Assembly: GCA_025201765.1 (NCBI GenBank)
Contig: MU623350.1
Coordinates: forward strand, 391,191-455,190
Reading direction: 5' to 3'
DNA length: 64,000 bases
DNA from: Daldinia sp. FL1419
Taxonomy: Eukaryota > Ascomycota > Sordariomycetes > Xylariales > Hypoxylaceae
Below the pieces are notes generated by a model. It did no database searches. It was not told the DNA's origin and saw nothing but the letters and a program-made list of their open reading frames with translations. Within the stretch, counting starts at the first letter, position 1; each line of letters starts with the position of its first letter. Positions 47,149 through 58,925 of this stretch are shown here, piece after piece. The translations under genes were made by a program, and so were the position numbers.

Positions 47149-49894
47149 ATGGGCTGGGGCCACGGCAGGCGATAAAAAGGACTGGCAATCAGCGGCGTTC
47201 TGTGTAAGGGCATATAATGAGACTTGCAGCTAGCATAAAAACAGCATCTACGATGACTGGTATGTTTAGAAAAGCTTGATGTGACTCTTTTTCGGTAGTT
47301 GTGTGTTACTGTTGCCAGTAAATATGCAAATGAGCGATCTTTCATTATGAGGCAGGTTCTTACCTAGGTAGGTAGGTACCTACCTAGGCATATACATCGA
47401 GTATACCTGGCCTTCTACGTCCTTTCGTTTGCGTGCCTAATTGGTATTTTATAAGATATGTTTTGCAGCACTCGTTGTCCAAGTCACCTGTCATTAGAGA
47501 CTTGGAATGTCCTACATATAAAAGAACTGAGGGACATTATGAAGCACATGAATCTACGTAGGTAAATTGGAACCTGACCATTCAGATATGCGTACTTTTA
47601 TAGATACCTATGTTTATGCTTTCCATTCGTATATACCCCTAGGCAGGTATGTGCCTACCTATATATGTAAAGCGTAAGAGGAAACAAGGTAGTTATGTGT
47701 TTATTTCTGGGCTTATGACTTGATCTTAGGAATTTGCTCCGTTGTTTACATTACAACTGTGGTAACTACAGCGGCGGCAGCAGCAGCAGCAAATTTTCTA
47801 AGAGTTGAGCCAGTATTATTTACATGCGGTCAAGGTATGAATTGGGCAAACCTGATTGCAGATAGTGGGATGCGTAGAAACGGTGACTTTGAAGTCTGAG
47901 GTGATGAAACGCCAACGAGTTCTACGTGCATATGTATCGATCGTGATACGTTATGATATGGATGTAACCGACATCCCCGTATCGTTGGATTGCTGTACTG
48001 GAAGGATTCAAGAGTGTATGTAGGTACGAAGTAATTATGTGCATCAAGTACCCATATGCTATGGCTTTACTTAATTTTGCTATGTGAATGAAGCAAAAAG
48101 TCGCGGGTATTAGGTATCGGTTCAAGTTGTTGCCCGTATTTTAAAATGTGCAAATATTTAGTTGCGGGCGTGCGTCCCGACATCGAGGCACGAATGCAGA
48201 ACGCATATGATTATGTACATCAAGTTCCATACGCGTATGGAACCTTTGGTAAAAAGGGGCGGTGTATATGAAGAATTATCAGGGGGTAAATAGATAATGT
48301 TCGTAAGTTTCAGAAACTTCTAGACCAATAAGATGCTTTATGCGTCCATTGGCATGTACGAGGGTTGATAATGGTGCAATTCAATTGGTTGACGCTTCTG
48401 ATTAGTACTCCTAAATGAACCCCTTGTTTTCTCCTTGTACTCTCATACTAACGAAAATTTGTCCATCGGGACGGGGGTCATAAGGGGGTGCAAGCCTCAC
48501 GTACCAAAGTACTTAACCTAGGTAGGTAAGGTACCTAGTTGGCGGATTGGAAGCGTTTGGTGCCTTTCCTGGGTCGCCCTAGGCTCCCTCTTAGCTGTCC
48601 AAAGGCGCTAATTGTACTAGGTTACTAGGTTAGGTTACTAGGTTACTACCCAGATTTCAATGCGCTATCTCTGTATTTTGCAACCACAGCATCATCACCA
48701 CTTGCAACTTTCCCTTTTTCCAAGTTCCAACTTTGTTACTTCTTTTTTTCCCCTACCGCATTAGGGGGATCCGCTCATTTACTCCCGGGGAAGCCGTATT
48801 GTGTTGTTATTATCAAGGATATCGAGAGAATATTCTTCTTTTCTTGATATTCGTCCACTCGTTCAACGAATCTGACCCTTCCAAGTTATTCACTCGCTTC
48901 CAACATATTCAATTCCATCATTCGTTTACAACTACAATTACCGCTACCCGCACCATCCGCGACCACCCGCGACCACTCCAAGCTAGGAATCTCGTGTCGA
49001 AGCTGGCTTTATCATAGTACCTATTTACAGCCTCAAGTCACATCACTCTCACGAGATACCTAAAAAGATTATTGCCCACTGTATATGTTTCTCGAGCAGA
49101 TCTAATCGATCAAACATTGGAACGTCGGAAGCACTATTGCGCAGATACACTGAACAATAATCCTTCTTCCTGCTCATCCCTTTTTTGGCTTTAGTGGCAG
49201 TATATTCGGTTGTCGTTCAATCGTCACCGGAGTGCAACATCACCTAGCCTTGTCAACACACTCGTTATTTTCCCTTGTATATTCCCTTGTATATCAAGGT
49301 ATCAAGGGCATTACATTCGCGTATAGATATATACACTCGTTTTCGGGCGGGAGTAACATTGATATTCTGTCAGTTTTTATAACCACCCGAGATCCGACAC
49401 ACCGTGCCGCTGTCTAGGGGTTCATTCTTGCTAGGATCGTGAGACAATCAAGAAGCCGCATCTCACTCTTACCATAATTGCATTGTTACGGATCAGGGGC
49501 CTGCCCTTTACGGTACTTTGGTTTTTCAACTTGGGATTTTCCGAAACGCGATATACAGATATCGTGCTTCGTCCCTGCGCATACCTTACGCATCCAACGG
49601 AATTCAGTTTTCGTTTCTACTTTCGCTGTTACTATTCCTGTCTACCCTGCTGGCTTTGATTCCTTCGTTTACAAGTAAAACTATTCAGCCGCCACACAGA
49701 TAGAACGGACACCGAGTAAAGGAATAACATAGGACTAGATCATTCGCATCTAGTTCCGAGAAGAAGATCAGCTTTAACCTTATTACTTCAACCGAATATT
49801 AGCAGCGCATTCACAACTGCCTTGTACACGCCTGGGCGCTGTTACTATATCAACAATTTAGCCCAATACCCATTAACTTCGAACCGGCTGCTCG
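47149..49894. other. Long intergenic/leader region
   Basis: No supported gene in about 2.7 kb. Palindromic repeats lie at 47361-47389 and 48518-48540. A CTAGGTTA/TTACTAGG run lies at 48616-48652, and a GCGGCAGCAGC stretch near 47771-47790. From about 48680 to the next start the sequence is pyrimidine-rich with many stop-interrupted short frames, consistent with a promoter and a long 5' leader of the TBC gene, possibly with unrecognised leader introns. Confidence 0.5.
47361..47389. repeat. Palindromic TACCTAGG repeat
   Basis: TACCTAGGTAGGTAGG followed by TACCTACCTAGGC forms a nearly perfect inverted repeat just downstream of eIF3b. Confidence 0.8.
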
Positions 49895-52181
49895 ATGCTG
49901 GATCATGCGATCATGACCTACAGTGGAGGACATTTTGACGGGGTTGACCTCGCACTTCCTAGCCCCGGATCACCACCCGGCATGACTTCATCTGCGATTA
50001 CTTCTAGGGCCTCATCCGTACGCTCGTTCAATTCCGACGAGAACGATGACACCCTTTCTGCGGACGTTGCCCACTTCGAGGAGATTGGCCTCGATGACGA
50101 TGTCACCTCAATTGACAATCCCCATTTTCACGATACCCACGCCAAATCGGCCCCGAATCCTTATAGCATTTCCTTTGCCTCCGATCTCCGCGCCTCCGTA
50201 AAGCATGTCGGCCCCAAAATTCATCCCCAGACCCGTGATCTCGCTCGTCTGCGACCGCAATTGCGTGCTACCCAGTCTTTTTCGGGGTCTCGTCCCGGGT
50301 TGGCCCCGCAATTTCGTGATACTAACACCCGTAATCTCAGTACGGCTGTTGGTCTTGAACCTCAAGTGGGCCCTCTACCGGCGCGTGGTCTTTTGATACG
50401 ATCTGCTTCCTCTGCGACTGTATCTGGTCGTCGGCGAAGCCCTAGTCCCAATGTTTCGGCTCGATCGCTTAGCCCTCGTGATAATAATTTAATAGTGCCC
50501 AAGCTCCGGCGTAGTAGTTCCCACTCGGGCCGCACACCGAAGTCAGCAATCGAGCTAGAAAAAGAATGCGACGATGACGACGATAATATCCCCGATGATC
50601 TCATACTTGACAATGTTCCCCTCTCCCCCCGTCCTCCAATGGAGCGCTCAGCCAGCCGCCCAGGGTCAACTTCAAATTCTCCAGAGAGACGGCCAAAGGA
50701 ACGCGTCCGCAGTGTGGGCAACGGTACGCCAGCAGTAGCGCTCGATCAAGGTTGCCTTAAATCACCGACATGGAGAACAGATTCGTCGCCCTCTACGGAT
50801 TCGCTACGATCATCAGCGTCTTCGTTAGCTAAGGGTCGTGCCAAGAGTTGGACCGCTGCCATTTCGGAACTTAGCCCTGAAGCGAAAGCCCTCACCGAGA
50901 AATTGGAAGAACATGCGGATGAACTTGATAAGCACGGGATCTATCATTCGACATACGATCGTCCGGCACCAAAGCCCCGAGTGAAGTCAGCCCTTGCCGA
51001 GCTTCCTCCTCTCAGGCGGACTAATATTATGATTGACCCTCTACCAGTCTCCAAAGAAAAGGAGGCCGTTCTTTCGCGGACAAGACCATCTTGGCTACCA
51101 CCGAAGGACCCTGCAGAAGAGAAGAGACATCTTAGAGAATATCAGAGGATGATGGCAAACAGTATCGAAGCAGATAAGAGGCGAGAGACTGCGAGGAAAG
51201 AGAAGGAGCGTAACAAGGATAATGCTGCCAAGGTACTTATGCAAGCGTGGGAAACCGATGTTCTAAAAAGGTGGGATGTCGCTATTCGCGAGCGCCGGAC
51301 TCGGGAAATGTGGTGGAAAGGCGTAGCTCCGCGGAGTCGAGGTGCCGTATGGTCTCGAGCCATAGGAAACGAACTAGGTTTAACCGAGACATCATTCCAG
51401 GCAGCTTTAGCGAGGGCTCGAGAAGTCGAAGAGCGCTCTGCAAAAGGAAAGCCCAACGCCGAGGATGAACGTAAGTTGAGTTGGTTTGCGCAAATTAAGT
51501 CGGATGTGGAAGAGCGCACTTGGGTCGACCTGAGGATCTTTCAAGTCGGCGGTCCCTTGCACAAGACCCTAATCGATATCCTTCGAGCATATGCTATGTA
51601 CCGGAGCGATATTGGTTACGTATCTGGTTGTAATGTGAGTAATGCTTTTATATCCAACGAACAAGAATGAGACAACGTGTACTGACCTGACTTGCTAGAC
51701 CATTGCGGCGATACTCTTGCTTAACCTTCCTACACCCGCCACAGCTTTTATCTCCCTAGCCAACATTTTGAACCGTCCTCTCCCCTTTTCCTTTTACGCT
51801 TCGGATATAGGAGCCAAGACCTCCGCGTTCAACCTTATCCTCCAGACTCTATCCACGAAGTCGCCACAACTCTACAAACATCTTACTAATCAGGAGCTCG
51901 GCCTCGACCCAGACGGTTACATGGGTAACATATTTACGTCTTGCTTTACGCAAAACTTTAGCCTCGACGAATGCACTCGGATATGGGACGTGTACGTCTT
52001 CGAAGGAGATGCTGTTCTAGTCCGTGCAGCCGTCGCCTTGTTGTTGGATACAGAGGCATCTCTTCTTAGCGCTAAAACCACAGCGGACGTCCGGAAGGTC
52101 TTAGATGGTAGAAAAACATCAGACCAGCAGGACAAAGTTGACGCGTGGATAGCCAGAATCAGGGATGCCGGAAAGTCGTAA
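49895..52181 (+). CDS. TBC (Rab-GAP) domain protein with atypical finger
   Basis: Predicted membrane-traffic regulator of the Tre2/Bub2/Cdc16 family, whose members speed GTP hydrolysis on Rab GTPases. Two exons, 49895-51634 and 51699-52181, with a 64-nt intron; 740 aa. The first ~430 residues are Ser/Pro-rich and disordered with an acidic cluster (ECDDDDDNIPDDL). A charged helical stretch follows (KRRETARKEKERNKD). The TBC domain starts at RSRGAVW (Arg482-Trp486). The arginine-finger motif reads DVEERTW with Arg541. The motif that normally supplies the catalytic glutamine (YxQG) reads YVSGCN at 575-580, so Ser577 replaces Gln. The overall pattern (YRSDIGYVSGCN, IAAILLLNL) is nearest to TBC1D12/TBC1D14-like proteins. 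A second in-frame Met at 49913 is an alternative start. Activity as a GAP is therefore uncertain. Confidence 0.88.
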
Positions 52182-53045
52182 ATACGTTTTAAAGCTATAT
52201 CCGTTCACCTCTACGTATCCTCCTACCATTGCGTCGTTCACGTACCGGGACGTATTAATACCGAGCGAATCTAATGTGTATATTTGGGCCAGGCGAGAAA
52301 ACTTGGAATACCTTTTCTCCATATTTCGGGATTTTGCCTGCCTACCCCCAGGGACTACGAGTACAAAGCATATAAGAAACATAAAGCATAAAATACCGAA
52401 AGGCAAACTCGATCTAGTGCAGATGAGCTTGTAGAAGAAACAAACTTGCAACGAATTAATTACGAAATGGGAAAGGAAATATATAGAATCTTGAAGGCGA
52501 TAAATAGGCTTGGGAAGAGGGAGTTAATTGCTAGTTTTTTCCATCCCATGCATTCATCCCATATTTTGTTCTTCCCTCTTGCCCTTTTGTCCTTTATATT
52601 CTCATGAAAATTAGGTAGATGACTTGTCGTCCGAAATGGAAGATGGGAGCTGGTCTAGTTCAATTGAGGAATACTTTATTTGACAATATTTCTGAAAGGG
52701 TTATGCACTCCATGATTGTGCTTCATACAGCGATTTTAATCGCATCATGATAACTTGCAAATGCTGCTATAGCTTGCAACGTAAACTAGAAATGTGTTAT
52801 ATAAATTCTGATGCGATATGTATACTTCCATAACCTAGCTTTCCTATCCAAGGTATCAACGTATACATCACCTTCTTGTAGTGGTATCAAGCGTAAATTC
52901 ATCCATCCATCCATCCATCCATCCATCCAAGCAAGCAAGCAAGCAGCAGCCCAGGAGTAGCAGTTAGTAACACCACCCACCCAATCCACCCATATATGTG
53001 TACAAAGCCCGTAATTATGCATTTTCCCACCACATCCCCGCTTCT
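52182..53045. other. Intergenic between convergent genes
   Basis: No supported gene. It contains the 3' sides of the TBC and GT90 genes and a compound microsatellite at 52901-52945. Confidence 0.5.
52901..52945. repeat. Compound microsatellite (ATCC)n then (AAGC)n
   Basis: About seven ATCC units followed directly by about four AAGC units, just downstream of the GT90 stop codon. Confidence 0.9.
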
Positions 53046-56000
53046 CTATAGAACAAATCCAAGGTCCTCCCTCCGATCATCTACAAGCCGTCCCCACTCG
53101 AGGAGTAGCCGAAACATGTAAACCTGCATGTCCTCCTTCCGCAGGGACCGCTGCGCCCAGTCCCGACCCGCCTGGGCGATTTCGTCGGCGTCGGCTGAAC
53201 CCGGCCCGCCTAAATAACTCACAGCGCTCCAGAGGTCGCCGAGACGCACGTCCAACGGGACGAAGTGTCTCCAGGCGTGCACGCGTTCCTCCCACCACGT
53301 GCGGAAGAGGGCCGCGCGATACGGTAAAGACGCGGATTTGAGGAACGGCAAGAAGCGCCCGCTAAAGGCGGCACCGTCTAGGTCGATGAGATGGCGGTGG
53401 CGCCAGTGCTCCTGGAAGTCTAGAGAAGGCGGAGGTTCGGCCGTGGATGAGCCGTAAAAGGTGATGTGCTCGGCTCTACAGTCGCGTTCGTCGCAGCGAT
53501 TGAAGTTTCCAACGAATGAGACGTTGACGGCGAGTTCATTGTTCGTAGGTGGTGTATTTTGCGGGGTTTGTGAAGGCATGTATGGTGGAGTTCCTCTTGG
53601 GTTGTGAATCAGGTTGAAGAGGGATTTCGCGCGGATGGAGATTTTTGCTTTCATGGCCATTCGTACAAACCTAGCACGCAGAAATGTCTGCCAAGCACCG
53701 TGCACAGCAAAACCATCCGACGAGGCGCCTCGCCAATAAACGCTGTTCAATTTTTGGTTCCATGGTATGCTTTTATTGTTCTCGATCTCCACCTTTTCGC
53801 CGAAATTCCACGGACTTGGATACAGTATATCCGCAAAGTTGTATAAGCGACTCTGACTGAAGACGGGGAATAGTGTGTGGGAAGGTGCCATAGCAGATGG
53901 CGACAGCAGGATACCATGTAAGTATGCGAGATCAGGTTGGTGGCACAAGTCCCCAGACAAGGTCCAATTGGATACAAAACCATGCTTCGTATGCGGAGCA
54001 GAGCAGTCCAGACATTCTGCTTTTCTATTCCACCAACGATACTTGTTCACTGGGGAATCTGCGGGACACGTTGGTGAAACCCACTCGTAGAATATTTGCC
54101 GCTTAGATCTGTCCAAAAACCACGGTGATTTCTCTTCCCAGATACTTTCGTCTGCCTGTAAAAAATCCTTCGTCCACGGCGGTTTTTGTACCCTGCTGAA
54201 CGGCAAGAGGCTCTGTTTTCCACTTAGCCTCGACCTAGCTTTAAGTCCCTCTTCTTGGTATGCCTTCATACGATCGAGGGGTACGGATATGCGGCATTCG
54301 TCGTCGAGATTGAAGGCAAGCTGCATATCCGGGAGCCATTTTGCAAAGGGTTCAAGCATATCCTTGGTAACATCCATCATCCATCGATGAGTGCCGTGGA
54401 TATGTGGCGATATGTCAACCTCGCCGTTCTCGATAATAATGCCGCCCATGGAGAGTGCCGGATGCTCGAGCAAGTGAGTCGTTCTCTGACGAAGGACAGA
54501 TGGCACAGTACCCCAAAACGGAAGGAGGTCTGCGTGGATTTGATCAAAGGTATCAATTACTGGAGATTTAACCGACGTCGCAAAATTGTACCACTTGTCG
54601 AAGTTGGGAGGAGGCGGTATTCCATAGCGATCTCTATACACTGAGACAGCCTCTTCCAGAGACCTACTCCTCCCAGCCCCAGTTATCCAAGCATCCGACT
54701 CGCTTTTGGCGTTGGCGATGATCGGCCCAGGGGTAGGCCAAAACCCGCCGGGGCTCATGAAAACGGTCTGGCTGAAAATAAGAGCAAAGGCCAAGAGAGC
54801 GTAGAAAACATGTCGATTCCTAAAAATGACGCCTTCACTAGTGGATTGGAGATGGGAATTGGCGGCCTTGCTAAAGCGAAATAGAATACCTGTTCCGAGA
54901 AACAGCCAAATACCCGTTACAAGGCCCCACCAATTAGACCAGACTTTGATCATGGTCCCGTCCAATATCCTCCATTGGATATACACTAAGATACCCGTAG
55001 TCGTGAACAGCAAGCTCACTAGCGTGGCGTGGAAGCAACCGACAAGGTAGATGGCCGAGACAATGGATATCATCACGGCTATACTATCAAGGATTAGGTC
55101 TCCGACGGCAAGCCAAGTGAGAAATACATTCCATTGGAAGTTGACTCGGTCGATCGATGACCAAATAGCTAAGAATGCTAATATGGCCGCTGAGCTCAGA
55201 AACAAGTTGCCTAAAAAGTGCCACGTCCTGGGTTGTGCTTCGTTAGCTTGCCGGAGTTTCCCGACCTGGTATATGAAAGTGGCATCCAAGGCTAACGTAA
55301 CCAGCTGGGCAAGGGGTACGAAGCGTTCGATGTGTGTCCCCCCAGGGCAGATTGCACCGGTCGTGCGCTCGGAAAGGAGGAGCGTATCAGTAGCAGCCAA
55401 ACCCCAAAACAGCGCAACGAGGGCGTACTTGATGACGCCCGAAGCGCTTGAGGATCCTGCTTGCGTATCGTGTCCGTATCTCGGCAGGTGTAGAGGCCGT
55501 AATTCGAGAGCATCGTAAATGATAAGGAGAAAGGGGAGAAATGACTGTTGACGGCGATTGGTCAGTAACAGTAGATGTTTCTTAACGTGGCAGAAATAAG
55601 CACAAACCTGAAGCCCGTCCCACGAGCAGTGGATTGTGCGAATAGTCCTCCAATATAAGATGGTACGAGCGACAAGGCAAAACGTCAGCAGCGCGAAAGA
55701 CGTCGGGAGGGAGCGAAGTCGAAGCGAGGATTTTAGCAGCCCGGCGAAAGTTTCGGGTAACGCATTTCCGTCGGTCAGCGGCGCATAGCTTGACTTGAAG
55801 CGCAATATATATCTGGCATAGGCTGAGAGGGCGGCACCGGTGAATAGGAAAGTCAAGATGGAAAAATGGAAAGGTCGCTCTAAGTTACGTATAAGTCAAT
55901 ATAATGAAGGTCTACGAGGTGAAAGCTTGAGGTGTCTTCCCAAGCCAGAAGGGAGGCGGGGCCGTACCGAAAGCTGCGCTTTTGTAATATCGAGACCAGA

Positions 56001-56186
56001 TGAAGGTGGTGCTTAAGCCAAGAATGCTGCTGGGCGTCAATTGTTTAAGTCGGGCCAAGTTATATTTATTATATACGATAGATGGAGAGGCGAGGCGAGT
56101 CGAGACGAGACGAGAAGAGAAGAGAAGCAAAAGTGTTACACATACCAAACAGCTAAGATAACAACTTTCCTAGATGGAGACGCCAT
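53046..56186 (-). CDS. GT90 (CAP10-like) glycosyltransferase, multi-spanning
   Basis: Membrane-bound glycosyltransferase of family GT90, which includes Cryptococcus CAP10/CAS-type xylosyltransferases of capsule and glycan synthesis. Four exons: 56186-56146, 56026-55968, 55879-55608 and 55544-53046. Introns are 119, 88 and 63 nt, giving 956 aa. The 63-nt intron (GTTTGT...CAACAG) is a multiple of three without a stop, so unspliced reading also stays open. The first ~400 residues hold about ten hydrophobic helices (LTFLFTGAALSAYARYI, SFLPFLLIIYDALELRP, YALLAFALIFSQTVFM). The C-terminal catalytic part contains WNQKLNSVYWRGASSDG, FVGNFNRCDERDC and HLIDLDGAAFSGRFLPFLK, with WRHFVPLDVRLGDLWSAVSY, a typical CAP10 signature. 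A Golgi location is likely. The acceptor is unknown. Confidence 0.9.
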
Positions 56187-57320
56187 CTTGAACAGCTCCG
56201 GCGCGAATAACCCCCAAGACGAGTGATTCATCTACTTGCATATGCGCTCGTCCAGTCAACTTCTCGAAGAAGGGCGCGCGACTTCAATTCATGTCGACGA
56301 GTTAACGAGTAAGCTATCTTGGAGAGCTAGCTGGTTCTAGGAGGGGCGGTTCGTCAAAAAGACGAGGCAGAACAGCGAGATTATTCTGTGCCAAGGATAT
56401 TGGCGCTACGAACGAAAGAAGCTCATTCCGTTTCTGGTGTCTGATACCGCCGAAGGGAAGTGAATTCAAGTTATTTAGGTGCCTGGAATTGCTTATATTG
56501 TATGGATCGCATGCGTCAGGCTCGCGTTGTCTTGGCGAGATGGATCGAGAAAAGACGGCACAACGGCACAAATATGTAACGCTTTTTTTTTCCTTCTTTT
56601 TTTTCGGGTTGTTTTTTCCCTGTCAGCACACAAACGCAAAAATGTTAAGGCTGGGATATGCAGCAGATCCCAAGTGATTGGATATATGGGGGCGGGCCAA
56701 GATTTGTTGGAGAAATGGCCAGGTTAAGAAAAGTACTATGTAAAGAAATGATATTGATATCATACCTCATCCGCTCTTGTACATGTAATAATTAAGCTGT
56801 TATTATTAGAAGCATGGGGAGGGACAAAGCTGACAGGCTGACAGGGTTGCTTTGCTCCTTCCTAGTGTATGTAGAAGTGTACCTAACATATACAAAGTAC
56901 CCACATGCCTTAGGATGTGACCTAGGTACCCATGCATATGGGGTAAACGGTCATCTCATATAAGCTTTAACTACCTAGTTATTAGTTATACAAAGTTCAA
57001 AAAACCCAACCTAAAGTCTAACAATAGTGTATAAAATAATGCAAGACTTCATCTTCGTAGGAGGTAGGTGCCTATATACTAACATCAATTATTTACATAC
57101 GAATCCATACCTTGGCATAGTTACGTGCACAAGGTCTCCCTCCGTCTCTTTCACTATTAGTCTCTGAGAACCGAAGGGAGGCGAGGTAGAAGAGAGAGAG
57201 AGAGATAGAAGAGAAAGATAGAAGAGAGAGAGAAGAGAGAGAGGAAGAGGGAGAGAAGAGAGAGAGGAAGAGGGAGATAGAGGGAGAGGGAGATAGAGGG
57301 AGAGTCAAAGATCGCCTCGT
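56187..57320. other. Intergenic of about 1.1 kb
   Basis: No supported gene. A run of GAGAC/GAGAA pentamers sits just inside the first GT90 intron at about 56089-56128, and T homopolymers lie near 56583-56614. A long purine-rich tract ends just before the next gene's stop codon. Confidence 0.5.
57188..57305 (+). repeat. GA-rich polypurine tract
   Basis: About 118 bases almost purely of G and A (GAAGAGAGAGA, GGAAGAGGGAGA, GATAGAGGGAGA units) interrupted by a few T. It lies 16 bases beyond the stop codon of the minus-strand secreted-protein gene, so its transcript would carry a long polypyrimidine 3' UTR. Confidence 0.9.
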
Positions 57321-58322
57321 CTATACGATACCTTGATAGAAGATGACCTGGAATCTTCCATTGTTCGAATTGATGACGGGATCCACGTCGTCCTCTAGAT
57401 ATACGTCCCGCGGATCTAGAAACAGCCTCTCCCATTCCCTCGTCGCGTTATTCGCGCCCTGCCCGATGATCCTGTCCAGGCACCACGAGCCTGTCGCCTT
57501 TTGCGCCAGCAACTCCACCGGCGCGTTGGATAAGATGTCCATCGTGAACCCCTTTATTCTATCAAGCCCGTCGAGGGACTGGATTGTTGCAGCCCCGTCG
57601 TTGCCCTGAAGAAGTGAGATGTCACCCCACGCGGTTCGGGACCCGTTGGCATGCCAGTTGATCTCGGCCCATGTTCCTAAGAGGTGTTTTCGCCTGTCCA
57701 AGTTTGTCGCGTCCCCGCGCACAATTCGTCCGCGGAAAGTTGGACACACGGCGATGAATGCGGACGACCAGGGTGGGAGCTATAAGGTAACGTACGGTTC
57801 TTGTTAGCGCCCTTTCCAAAGGTGGATTTTCTCTTGGCATATGGAGAGGTATGACCACCTCGAAGGCGCTTACGGTCGTGTACTTGTAAGGGACAAAATC
57901 GTGATTGCTCTCGTAGAAGAAGAACATGGTCCCGTTGGCGACACCGTGGCTTCTCGGGTCTCGGTTTGATACCAGCACGCCGGGGCCTCCGGAGTCTTCG
58001 TCACCCGCTAAATCCGCGTGACTATCGTTAACAAGAAAGTCAAGCCGAAACAGAGGAAAACTAGAATAACGGCTTAATTTCAAACGGCACCATGCTTACC
58101 GGTGTATATAGGTGGCTGGGACTCGTCGTGACAGAATATCTGGGGATCGTTAGTCCCCCTACTGATATTTGACCAGCGGTGACTCGGGTTTATTGAAGGT
58201 GCGCGACGATATCTCGGGCTGACAATTCTACGGTCCGATGTGTTGACCGGTAATGTATGAGTCAAGGTAACCATCGTAGCTGTCCTGATGAGAATACATA
58301 TTGCCGTATTCATAAGGCGCAT
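57321..58322 (-). CDS. Secreted protein of unknown function
   Basis: Predicted 271-aa extracellular protein. Three exons: 58322-58100, 58007-57874 and 57779-57321. Introns are 92 and 94 nt with coherent phases. The N terminus is a signal peptide (MNTAICILIRTATMVTLTHT), followed by a basic, Ser-rich segment with RYRRAP, which could be a dibasic propeptide site. The mature part has N-glycosylation sites (NGT, NGS, NAT). Conserved-looking blocks are DPRSHGVANGTMFFFYESN, WAEINWHANGSRTAWGD, LLQGNDGAATIQSLDG and PVINSNNGRFQVIFYQG. The same layout is familiar from uncharacterised secreted proteins of plant-associated Sordariomycetes, from memory and unverified. It is cysteine-poor, so it is not a classical small cysteine-rich effector. 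Function not assigned. Confidence 0.8.
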
Positions 58323-58925
58323 TTTCTCTTCAACTATGGTGTAGGTATAAGGTGTCTATAGCATTGTCTCTTAGGTGGAAATTCGGTGTTGATGTGGGAA
58401 AGAAAAGAAGCCACCGGGTATAAACCCAAATAGAATGCAGCACTACCTTGCAATATAACTCTGGCCAAATCTTAATCGGCCAACAAAGACTTTCAGAGGC
58501 TCGTAGTCTTCCGCGAGTTGCTTCCATCGAAATGTCTTCAGGGTGGCGGCTTCTCTGGGGAACCACCTCTAGTAATAAGAGAAGCCTTAGACGGAACTGC
58601 CACCGTATGAGCCCATATATCAAACAGAGCCCGGTTTCACCGTGGGAAAGGGCATCTTAATACAGTTGATAGCCTTTGCTCCTCATTACCCGGAAGTCCC
58701 AGGTTAGATTATTTCGTGTACGCATGCTGCCATCTATACACACTCGAACAGACTAGCTAAAAAAAAAGCTACTACCTAATTCAGAGCACATTCTAATAAA
58801 ATAAAGATGTACACCTTTATATTAGAGCAGGCTTCTTCTTTTTACGCAAGTTTCTACATCTCATAATTTTTAATCAATATCTATGAACACATCTATCTGC
58901 ATCATCACGTACTTTACTCTACCTC
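58323..58925. other. Intergenic
   Basis: No supported gene in about 600 bases between two minus-strand genes. Short frames here have no recognisable features. Confidence 0.5.

Noticed and set aside
46806..47345. 179-codon minus-strand frame at the end of eIF3b
   Set aside because: Antisense shadow of the charged eIF3b tail, low-complexity Ser/Leu.
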